Source: Corynebacterium sp. NML130628
GTDB lineage: Bacteria; Actinomycetota; Actinomycetes; Mycobacteriales; Mycobacteriaceae
NCBI RefSeq assembly: GCF_001875665.1
Contig: NZ_MLAL01000011.1
Span: 19,375 to 83,374 of the forward strand
DNA length: 64,000 nt
Reading direction: 5' to 3'
Position 1 is the first letter of the stretch. Each line of letters opens with the position of its first letter. Shown one piece after another: positions 35,128 through 42,086 of this stretch. A program made the translations under genes and the position numbers. A model generated the notes under the pieces. The model had not been told where the DNA came from and ran no database searches. It saw nothing but the letters and a program-made list of their open reading frames with translations.

Positions 35128-35872
35128 AAGCGCTGAGAAACTCCAGGTTCTGGTCGCTGAGTTCAATCAAGACCTCGTCGCCACTGCGGAAGCGTTCACC
35201 GGACAAGATTTTGAATTTAGTAGCACAATAGTTGACAACGGCAGCATTTCGATACGCCTGAAGCAGATAGAGGGCCGTGCAGGCATCATTCCCCTATCTT
35301 GGAACGGGCACGTAATACTCGGGTTGCGTCCGACGTTTAAATGCACCTGGGATTCAACTCATAGTTTCTTGGCCGTAGAGAACTCCAGCTTCGCTGTTCA
35401 CGCTGAAGCAAAATCAATCAACGAACCACTTTTCAGAGTTGAGTACAACCGCAACAAAAGCAACAGACCGAGTTCACACTTTCATGTCCACGCGCATAGA
35501 GACGAAGTAACTCACCTTCTAGGTTTAACGAAGAAGTTGGATTCGACCAATGACCAAAAGGTAAAGAAATTTACTTCGGAATTCCCTCGACTCTCAAAAA
35601 TCCATTTCCCTACTGGTGGGCACCGTTTCCGCCCGTCATTAGAAGATGTCTTAGAGAGCCTCCGTCAGGAGTTCAACCTCGATACCGAGCTAGACAGGTG
35701 GAAAGCGCACCTAAATAAGTCACGATTAAAATGGCGAAAGATCCAGACAGCAGCCGTTATTTTTTGCAACCACAAGACGGCATACGAGATACTCGTGAAT
35801 GAGTTCCAAATGCCCGTGCCCGAAAATTGGGAATGCCCGTCAGATAACGACGCCAAAATCGTTCGAGATTAA
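35120..35872 (+). CDS. Unknown protein, second gene of the pair
   Basis: A 250-aa soluble protein. The first 150 residues are beta-rich (ISIRLKQIEGRAG, NGHVILGLRPTFKCTWD, FRVEYN), with a His cluster SSHFHVHAHRDEV at about residues 125-137 that could bind a metal. The second half is helical and has KIHFPTGGHRFRPSLEDVLE, which reads like a conserved family motif though I cannot name it. The ATG at 35120 overlaps the stop of the small upstream gene; an in-frame start at 35069 lies inside that gene. The region is AT-richer than its neighbours, as are other acquired genes here. Confidence 0.65.
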   Translation: MNKSAEKLQVLVAEFNQDLVATAEAFTGQDFEFSSTIVDNGSISIRLKQIEGRAGIIPLSWNGHVILGLRPTFKCTWDSTHSFLAVENSSFAVHAEAKSINEPLFRVEYNRNKSNRPSSHFHVHAHRDEVTHLLGLTKKLDSTNDQKVKKFTSEFPRLSKIHFPTGGHRFRPSLEDVLESLRQEFNLDTELDRWKAHLNKSRLKWRKIQTAAVIFCNHKTAYEILVNEFQMPVPENWECPSDNDAKIVRD

Positions 35873-35951
35873 CCAGGAGTGAAACCGGAACGGGCCTAGT
35901 GAGCGGGAGCGGGCGTCGATAAGCGATGGGCCCTGGGGTAGCGTGGGCTGC

Positions 35952-36166
35952 ATGACTGATGCACTCGCGCCCATGCTTGAAGACCTCTCGATAGGCGCGC
36001 CGCCGGAGCTGCGGGCGCGGCGACGACGAAGGTGTTCGTCGAGGGCTTTACCGACGCGTGCCTCATGGCCCAGAACGTGGTAAATGCCGCCGAACGGACC
36101 GGGCTCGGTGCGAACTACCTGGGCAACATTCACAACGATACGGCCGCGGTCATTGAGACGCTGTAG
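35952..36166 (+). pseudogene. Nitroreductase-family relic
   Basis: From 36032 to the stop at 36166 the frame reads VFVEGFTDACLMAQNVVNAA, then ERTGLGANYLGNIHNDTAAV, the mid-to-C-terminal FMN-site region of NfsA/FRP-type nitroreductases (usual form GFTDA..AAQN...AAESLGLG..YIGGIRN). The 5' part is in another frame (ATG 35952) and most of the roughly 250-residue protein is missing. Confidence 0.6.
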
Positions 36167-36203
36167 GCTGCTCGCTGGCAAGGCTTCGTCATCTAGGAGG
36201 ATC

Positions 36204-36629
36204 ATGCGAATCTACACACTTGGGTTCTCACACAAAAGCGCAGAGGAGTTCTTTGACATCCTGCGCGAATCCGGCGTGCGGCGGGTGGTGGATGTTCGCC
36301 GCTCCAACACGAACCAGCTCGCCGGGTTCACCAAGAAGGACGACCTACGCTACTTCCTGCGGGTCATCCTGGATATGCCGTACACACACGAACTGTCGCT
36401 CGCGCCGTCGGCGGATCTTATGCACGCGTACCGACATGACGAGATTGACTTCGACGAGTTTTCGAAGCGGTTGCGAGAGGAGTACCGCGATATGCCGACG
36501 CTGGATCGCTCGCTTTTTGACGACGCCGTGCTCCTCTGCTCCGAGGCAGACCCCTCTACCTGCCACCGGTTAGTCGCCGCCGAGTACCTCGCCGAAATCT
36601 GGGACGACGTGGAGATCGTGCACCTGTAG
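36204..36629 (+). CDS. DUF488-family protein
   Basis: A 141-aa protein. MRIYTLGFSHKSAEEFFDIL, VRRVVDVRRSN and LLCSEADPSTCHRLVAAEYL are DUF488 hallmarks, including the CxxxxxxCHR cysteine pair near the C-terminus. Function is unproven; the family often accompanies DNA or RNA-processing and defence genes. ATG with TAGGAGG 6 bases upstream. Confidence 0.85.
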   Translation: MRIYTLGFSHKSAEEFFDILRESGVRRVVDVRRSNTNQLAGFTKKDDLRYFLRVILDMPYTHELSLAPSADLMHAYRHDEIDFDEFSKRLREEYRDMPTLDRSLFDDAVLLCSEADPSTCHRLVAAEYLAEIWDDVEIVHL

Positions 36630-36644
36630 CGGTGTTGTTTGGAC

Positions 36645-37064
36645 TTAGCTGTGTTGCTCGCCCGTGAGCATGGTAAGCAGCAAAATATTGCCCTGCGACA
36701 GGGCGTCATCTGGGCAGTAAACCGCGTGCGGCACGTACGCGCGCAGGTGGACGAGTTCGCCTGGTTTCAGCGGGAAGCGCTCGCCGCCGCACTCGAACTC
36801 CAGTGAGCCGTTGAGGCACTGCACGGTGATCGGGTGAGCCGCCTTGTGATCCGGCAGCGTCTGGCCGGGGCAGAAGTTGAAGACGATGAGGTTCGCGCCG
36901 TCGCCCTGCAGTAGGCGCTTGACGCCCGGACGCGCGTTGTCCGGGCGCGGGGCGACGGCGTGGATCGTCCGGATGAGGGTGGCGTGGTCGGCCGAGTCGG
37001 CCGAATCGGCAGCACCAAACACCTCGGGGCGGTTGACGGGGAGATTGTCTTTGGGCTGAGACAT
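36645..37064 (-). CDS. Cupin-domain protein
   Basis: A 139-aa protein with a single cupin barrel: motif 1 around LPDHKAAHPITVQCLNGSLE (the usual two His and a Gly), then GGERFPLKPGELVHLRAYVP and a final HAV in motif 2. Likely a metal- or ligand-binding protein; the substrate is unknown. ATG 37064 is chosen over 37094. Convergent with the DUF488 gene, 15 bp apart. Confidence 0.8.
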   Translation of the reverse strand: MSQPKDNLPVNRPEVFGAADSADSADHATLIRTIHAVAPRPDNARPGVKRLLQGDGANLIVFNFCPGQTLPDHKAAHPITVQCLNGSLEFECGGERFPLKPGELVHLRAYVPHAVYCPDDALSQGNILLLTMLTGEQHS

Positions 37065-37269
37065 CGTTGATCCAATCTTGGGAGTTTGCGGCAATAGTGC
37101 GAGTGGCGTTTACGCACCACTTTATCGGCTTCGAGCACGGGGTGCGAGGTGATTCCGGGTGCGTGCGGCGTGGTGGCCTAGATGACGCTAGCGCCATTTT
37201 CTGTGCTTCGCATAACTATCATGGCGGCCGAACCAGATCGCCATGTGCACTTATCGACGCAGGCCAACC
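37065..37269. other. Short non-coding stretch
   Basis: Nothing that looks like a functional gene is seen on either strand between the cupin start and the Fic relic. Confidence 0.4.
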
Positions 37270-37491
37270 CCGCAACCGTATCAGCGAGCATGCGCACGGG
37301 ATCCTCGGCCTGGATAACGTCTCGCCAAAGACATCGCGGCGCTGCACTCCGCACGCTAAGTGCGCCGCCTCCGCCGCGAAAAGGTCGACGATCTGATCGG
37401 CGTCACCTTGCCGGTATGCGTCCAACGCAACAAAGTGGTCATCAACATGAGACAGCAAACCCGCACGCGTCTCCACCGTGGGCTTAACCGA
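37270..37491 (-). pseudogene. Fic-family relic
   Basis: From 37491 leftward the frame reads VETRAGLLSHVDDHFVALDA, YRQGDADQIVDLFAAEA, a segment that follows the Fic active site in actinobacterial Fic/DOC proteins (usual form VDGYFDAL.AYR.GD...IV..FA.A). The catalytic HPFxxGNG motif and most of the protein are missing. It overlaps the end of the GNAT gene by a few bases. Confidence 0.5.
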
Positions 37492-37996
37492 GTGGGGCGG
37501 GGCGTCGATAGATGAATTCGTGGTCGCGGTGGTTGCCGACCTTGAAGAAGTACTCGCCGGCCTTGGAGAAACCGTAGCGGTGGTAGAAACGCTGCGCCCC
37601 GGAGTTTTGCGACCACACCCCAAGCCACGTGGTACGCGGACCAATCCAGTCGAGGGCGAGCTCAATGAGGGTGGAGCCGAGGCCAGACTTTTGGTGGCTG
37701 GCAAGCAGGTAGAGGCGTTTGAGCTCGCGGTCCTCGGGAAGAACGTCGGTGTGAGGAAGGCTGCAGGGGCCGGCCAGCGCGTAGCCAACCAGGGCGCCGT
37801 CGTCCTCGACGAGCCAGACGGCGTGGTCCGGGTCGGCGAGGAGGGTTTTGTGTTTCTGCAGTTCGTAGGCTTCGGTGAGAAAGGTTGCGAGGTCGGCGGG
37901 GTCGTAGAGATGGCCGAAGGTCTGCGTGAACGTGGCGGTGGACAGTTCGACGAGGGCTTCGGCGTCGGCGGGCGTGGCGCGACGAATCGTAGGCAT
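37484..37996 (-). CDS. GNAT-family N-acetyltransferase
   Basis: A 170-aa GNAT protein. IRRATPADAEALVELSTATF is the first helix-strand unit, LKRLYLLASHQKSGLGSTLI carries the acetyl-CoA loop (Q-x-x-G-x-G/A pattern), and NSGAQRFYHRYGFSKAGEYFF is the C-terminal motif B region. It acetylates an unknown amine, resembling bacterial PaiA/spermidine or small-molecule acetyltransferases. Confidence 0.85.
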   Translation of the reverse strand: MPTIRRATPADAEALVELSTATFTQTFGHLYDPADLATFLTEAYELQKHKTLLADPDHAVWLVEDDGALVGYALAGPCSLPHTDVLPEDRELKRLYLLASHQKSGLGSTLIELALDWIGPRTTWLGVWSQNSGAQRFYHRYGFSKAGEYFFKVGNHRDHEFIYRRPAPLG

Positions 37997-38009
37997 GAGG
38001 ACAGGATAG

Positions 38010-38095
38010 GGGACGCGCCGGCGAGGCCGGTTGGGGTAGGGGTAGTCGTCGCGAGCGGAGTCGGGAATTTGTGAACAGAATTGCAGATGGGAGTA
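38010..38095 (+). repeat. Family B repeat copy left of the second Abi-like gene
   Basis: Unit: CGGCGAGGCCGGTTGGGGTA, then GGAGTCGGGAA, the core TTTGTGAACAGAATTGC (38068-38084) and AGATGGGAGTAA. Almost the same unit occurs at 41895-41981, and a close relative at 39350-39415. Confidence 0.85.
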
Positions 38096-38276
38096 ATCCG
38101 TTGGAGCTAGGGTGCGGGCGTCGATAAATGAGAACAGCTCGACCCCCCGGATGAACGTTCAGATGAGCAATCGAGCGTATTCGCCGGTCTGTGTTGTAAG
38201 TTAAATGAAAACTATTAAAGAAACGGGACGTGTTGGGGCACTGGCACGCCCTCTCAATCGGGGTTATGGGGGACTG

Positions 38277-39023
38277 ATGCACTTTTCTACAAGCGAGGTG
38301 TCTGCCAAAGAAGCGACACTGATCTTAGAGGCGCTCCCGGAGCCAAGAAAGAAAACTTATCTGCATTTAGCGGCACAGTACGCTGACGCTGAGACAGAGG
38401 TTCTCATCTTGGCTGCTCGCCTTTACATTTGGAATGGAGATGTGGCTGCTGCTGTAGACCGCTCTGCTTGTGAAGTCGAAATCCAACTACGCAATTTCAT
38501 GGACCGCGGATTCTCCCAATGGAATACGAGCCCACCACGTTGCGGATCGCCAGAATGGCTCTTATACCCGATGGGCAGACTGGCCGACATAACCACAAAC
38601 AAGGACGGGATTGCGCTTGCGAGCATGTCCGAAATTCAACCGGGCATCGAAACGCCCACGCATGATGATTACGTAGCGGGGCTGACATTCGGTCAGTGGG
38701 TGCATCTTCTCCCCAAGCCACATGCGGGCGAGCGTAATGCACGCGTTGTTCTCTGGAATGACGCGCTTAAACCGAACCTCTCACCCTATGGTCAAAACTC
38801 CACCAATCGCAGGCGTTTCCAAGGCCAGGCGCTTGCGGTCAAAGAATTACGAAACCGAGCTACTCATCGACGACCTCTAGTCAAAGACCAAAACAGAATT
38901 CAGAATGTGCACCGAGACTGCATCGAATTGCTCCGCGCAATCAATCCTGAATTAGGGGATTGGTTTAAGAACCAGAAATGGATACCAAACGTATTGGCAA
39001 CGTCGCCGATACCCAGAAAATAA
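38277..39023 (+). CDS. Abi-like HEPN-domain protein (second copy)
   Basis: A 248-aa helical protein of the same family as the gene at 16824: KTYLHLAAQYADAETEVLIL, ARLYIWNGDVAAAV, EVEIQLRNFMDRGFSQWN and the HEPN motif LRNRATHRRP (R-x4-H, about residues 198-207). It is expected to be a dimeric RNase toxin of the abortive-infection type. The ATG at 38277 has GGGGGA upstream; an in-frame ATG at 38205 would add 24 residues and cannot be excluded. No partner protein is adjacent. Confidence 0.65.
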   Translation: MHFSTSEVSAKEATLILEALPEPRKKTYLHLAAQYADAETEVLILAARLYIWNGDVAAAVDRSACEVEIQLRNFMDRGFSQWNTSPPRCGSPEWLLYPMGRLADITTNKDGIALASMSEIQPGIETPTHDDYVAGLTFGQWVHLLPKPHAGERNARVVLWNDALKPNLSPYGQNSTNRRRFQGQALAVKELRNRATHRRPLVKDQNRIQNVHRDCIELLRAINPELGDWFKNQKWIPNVLATSPIPRK

Positions 39024-39028
39024 AAGAT

Positions 39029-39050
39029 GGCCCCCGATTTCTCGGGGGCC
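39029..39050 (+). terminator. Terminator after the Abi-like gene
   Basis: GGCCCCCGA and TCGGGGGCC form a 9-bp GC-rich stem around a 4-base loop, 6 bases after the stop codon. The T run is weak. Confidence 0.65.
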
Positions 39051-39139
39051 AGAGCCTATTTGCCTTACGGCTTGATGACTCAAAGATACATGGATTTCAA
39101 CATTGAGTCAACACGACCCACCGTAGGTGATGATGGCGC

Positions 39140-39347
39140 CGAATCTCCCCAACTACACTGAGATCGACCGGATTCTGCGGCGCATGCCAACGACAGCGTT
39201 CGCCCCGCCCCAAACCGTGCTCCCCACCGAAGTGATGAGGGACTCAGGCGACTTCACCGGGCGGTGGATCGTTGCCTCACTATGTTGCATGCCGTTGTTA
39301 TCGACGGCACGCTCGCCCAATGGGTGCGGAGGCTGGAGGCGTTCTGA
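39140..39347 (+). pseudogene. Decayed copy of the following DUF262 gene
   Basis: The relic keeps the upstream segment CCCCAACTACACTGAG (39146, compare 39427 before the intact gene), then pieces of the coding region: RILRRM, MPTTAFAPPQTVLPTEVM and DSGDFTGRWIV, then a jump to the last codons VIDGTLAQWVRRLEAF without a normal frame. The intact gene at 39477 has MPTTTFTPPQTVLPTEVM and the same C-terminal end. Two or more internal deletions of a tandem duplicate explain it. Confidence 0.7.
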
Positions 39348-39349
39348 GG

Positions 39350-39415
39350 TGGGGTGGGATGTTCGTCGAGCGCGAAGCCGGGAATTTGTGAACAGAATTG
39401 CAGATGGGAGTAACG
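39350..39415 (+). repeat. Family B repeat copy before the GmrSD-like gene
   Basis: GGTGGGGTGGGATGTTCGTC leads to GCCGGGAA, the core TTTGTGAACAGAATTGC (39385-39401) and AGATGGGAGTAA. The copy directly after the gene (41954) shares the whole right half. Confidence 0.85.
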
Positions 39416-39476
39416 GCACCGCATCGCCCCAACTACACTGAGTCCAACCGCACCTACAACGAACAAAGGGGCTTCC

Positions 39477-41882
39477 ATGCAAGGCGCACGACCGATCATC
39501 CAAGTGTTTGACGGCCAGCATCGTGAGTTGGTTATTCCCGTATATCAGCGCAATTACGACTGGCAGACGAAGCATTGCGCGCAGCTCTTCGATGACTTGG
39601 AGGAGATTATTCGTGAGGGTCGGGAGGCTCACTTCTTTGGCGCGATTGTGGGCGGAGGAACGTCGTTTGAGTGGTTAGTTATCGACGGCCAGCAGCGCCT
39701 CACCACCGTCAGTATCTTGATGCTCGCGTTGGCGAAGGCGATCGAGAACGGGGACATCCGGGCTGATGACGAATCCTTGGGCGTGAAGATTGTCGATTCC
39801 TTCCTCATGATCGGTGATCAACGGCAGGAGGTTCGGTTCAAGCTCAAGCCGGTCAAGGATGACAAGAAGGCGTACGACGCGCTGTTTGGGGAGCCGTCGG
39901 GGTACGTGGCTGCTTCAAATATCACGTCGAACTTCAAATACTTCCAGGACCGGCTGCGGGCGACGAAATATACGGCGGATGAGATTTGGGGGGCCGTCGA
40001 AAAGCTGCAGGTGATGCTGCTCGAGCTGGACAAAGATGATGACCCACAGCGAATCTTTGAGTCGCTGAACTCGACGGGCTTGGACCTGACTGAGGCCGAT
40101 AAGGTGCGCAACTTCATTCTGATGGGGCACGCGCCGAAGGTGCAGGAGAAGCTCTACGAGGACTTGTGGAACCCCATTGAGATGAATGCGAAGTTCCGAA
40201 CTTCGGCGTTTATTCGCTGGTATCTCACGACGAAGAATTCTCGTACGCCTCGCGAGAAGGATGTGTACGAGGAATTCAAACGCTTCGCAAAGCGCCAAGG
40301 CACCGAAACAAAGGAGGTGTTGGAGGAGCTTCACGAGTTTTCGCGATACTACAGGGAGATTCAGGAATCGAGTACCGGGTTTGCGCAGGCAGATCGGATT
40401 CTGCGACGCATGCAGCCCATTCTCGGCGGTGTGACCTTGCCGTTCCTGATGCCCGTGCTACGCGACGTCCACGCCGGTCGCATCACTGAGGATGATTTCT
40501 GCGACGTGCTTCGCATCACTGAGTCGTTTATTGCGCGCCGCTTCATCATCGAGATGGCGACGAACTCGTTGAATAAGATTTTTGCGACGGCCTACTCCGA
40601 GATCACGAAACTGCGTAAAGAGGATGACCGGTTCGCTGACGTATACGCGTATGTGCTGGGGCGACGCACAGGCAACGGCCGTATCCCTACCGATAGTGAG
40701 GTACAAGCCGCGCTGGAAACGCGCAATATGTACAGCATCAAGGCCCAGTGGCGGAACTACATTTACGACGTCCTCGAGAACGGCAACTCGCGTGATACCC
40801 GCGACATCGCCCAAAACCTCGAAAACGGCGACATTTCCATCGAGCACATCATGCCGCAAACGCTGAGCGAAGAATGGAAAACAACGCTCGGGCCTGACGC
40901 TGAACGCATCCATAGCGAGTGGTTACACCGCATCGGCAACCTGACCGTGACCGGCTACAACTCCAGCTACTCCAACAAGCCATTTGCCGTAAAGAAAGCC
41001 ACCGACAAAGGCTTCGATTCCTCCCCGTACCGCCTCAACCGCAGACTCAAAGAGGCCACGACCTGGGGCGAAGCCGAGATGCAGCAACGCACGGAAGACA
41101 CCGTCACCGCGGCCCTGGACTACTGGCGCATGCCAACGACAACGTTCACCCCGCCCCAAACCGTGCTCCCCACCGAAGTGATGGGGGACTCCGGCGAGTT
41201 CACCGGGCGTTGGATCGTCGGGTTCCAATACCAAGACCTCTCCAAAACAGTAGGGAGCTGGGTAGACATGGTTGTTGCCCTGCTGCAGCACCTCCTTCGC
41301 GACCACCGCTCCGAACTACTCGCCCTCTCCAACGACGCCGCGCTACTGCACACCGAGTTCGACCCCGCGCACCTACCACGCGGCCGCCGAGTTGTCGACG
41401 ACGCGCTCGCCGTCGACGTCGGCAACAGCACCTCGGCAAAAATGGGGCTGCTGCGCTTCATCTTCGACCGGCTCGACCTGGACACCAACGACCTCGAGTT
41501 CCGGTTCCGAGCCACCGAGCAAGATGCAGCAGACGAGGCGGAGGAACCTGCATCAAAATACGCCGGGCTGCTGAAATTCGTCGCGGAGATGGACGAAGCC
41601 GCCGAGTTGCAGGCACCGCTGGAGGACACTGAGGCGCTTCGGGCACAGTTCACGGAGGAGTTTGCGAAGTACGCGCCGGAGGCGCTGGACTCGAGGGTTT
41701 CGACTTTGACGCTGCAGCAAATCGCCGAGCAGGTGCCGACGGAAACAGCCACGGAGCTGCAGGCGCTTTCGGTTCTTCAGAAGATCATCCAGGCAGCTCG
41801 GTTAGTTGGGCCTACCACGATCCACGACGCGATTATCGACGGCACCCTCGCCCAATGGGTGCGGAGGCTGGAGGCGTTCTGA
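39477..41882 (+). CDS. GmrSD-like DUF262/DUF1524 protein (putative type IV restriction)
   Basis: An 801-aa protein. Residues 1-250 are DUF262: VIPVYQRNYDWQTKHCAQLF and IDGQQRLTTVSI (nucleotide-binding DGQQR). Residues about 400-540 hold DUF1524 with the HNH-type SIEHIMPQTLSEEW and RIGNLTVTGYNSSYSNKPF. This pair is the GmrSD architecture, which cleaves modified phage DNA in an NTP-dependent way. The last 250 residues (from TPPQTVLPTEVMGDSGEFTG) form an extra domain I cannot name. AAAGGGG lies before the ATG. It stands alone between two family B repeats, next to its own decayed copy. Confidence 0.85.
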   Translation: MQGARPIIQVFDGQHRELVIPVYQRNYDWQTKHCAQLFDDLEEIIREGREAHFFGAIVGGGTSFEWLVIDGQQRLTTVSILMLALAKAIENGDIRADDESLGVKIVDSFLMIGDQRQEVRFKLKPVKDDKKAYDALFGEPSGYVAASNITSNFKYFQDRLRATKYTADEIWGAVEKLQVMLLELDKDDDPQRIFESLNSTGLDLTEADKVRNFILMGHAPKVQEKLYEDLWNPIEMNAKFRTSAFIRWYLTTKNSRTPREKDVYEEFKRFAKRQGTETKEVLEELHEFSRYYREIQESSTGFAQADRILRRMQPILGGVTLPFLMPVLRDVHAGRITEDDFCDVLRITESFIARRFIIEMATNSLNKIFATAYSEITKLRKEDDRFADVYAYVLGRRTGNGRIPTDSEVQAALETRNMYSIKAQWRNYIYDVLENGNSRDTRDIAQNLENGDISIEHIMPQTLSEEWKTTLGPDAERIHSEWLHRIGNLTVTGYNSSYSNKPFAVKKATDKGFDSSPYRLNRRLKEATTWGEAEMQQRTEDTVTAALDYWRMPTTTFTPPQTVLPTEVMGDSGEFTGRWIVGFQYQDLSKTVGSWVDMVVALLQHLLRDHRSELLALSNDAALLHTEFDPAHLPRGRRVVDDALAVDVGNSTSAKMGLLRFIFDRLDLDTNDLEFRFRATEQDAADEAEEPASKYAGLLKFVAEMDEAAELQAPLEDTEALRAQFTEEFAKYAPEALDSRVSTLTLQQIAEQVPTETATELQALSVLQKIIQAARLVGPTTIHDAIIDGTLAQWVRRLEAF

Positions 41883-41894
41883 AGTGGCTGTCAC

Positions 41895-41981
41895 AGGGAT
41901 GCGTCGGCGAGGTCTGTTGGGGTAGGGATAGCCGCCACGAGCAGAGTCGGGAATTTGTGAACAGAATTGCAGATGGGAGTA
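41895..41981 (+). repeat. Family B repeat copy between GmrSD-like gene and SNF2 operon
   Basis: GCGTCGGCGAGGTCTGTTGG, then GCAGAGTCGGGAA, core TTTGTGAACAGAATTGC (41954-41970), AGATGGGAGTAA. It matches the unit at 38010-38095 along its length and differs at scattered bases. Confidence 0.85.
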
Positions 41982-42086
41982 ATAGGAGTAGGGAGGTTGG
42001 GATCTCCGCATTCCCCAATCACGCCCCGCCCGCTACAGTACAATGACGCAGATACATTCAAGCGGTTTTACTACATCAGGAAATTT

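Noticed and set aside
37067..37396. + strand frame over the cupin and Fic-relic region
   Set aside because: No domain, composition unlike protein, and the minus-strand readings are recognisable.
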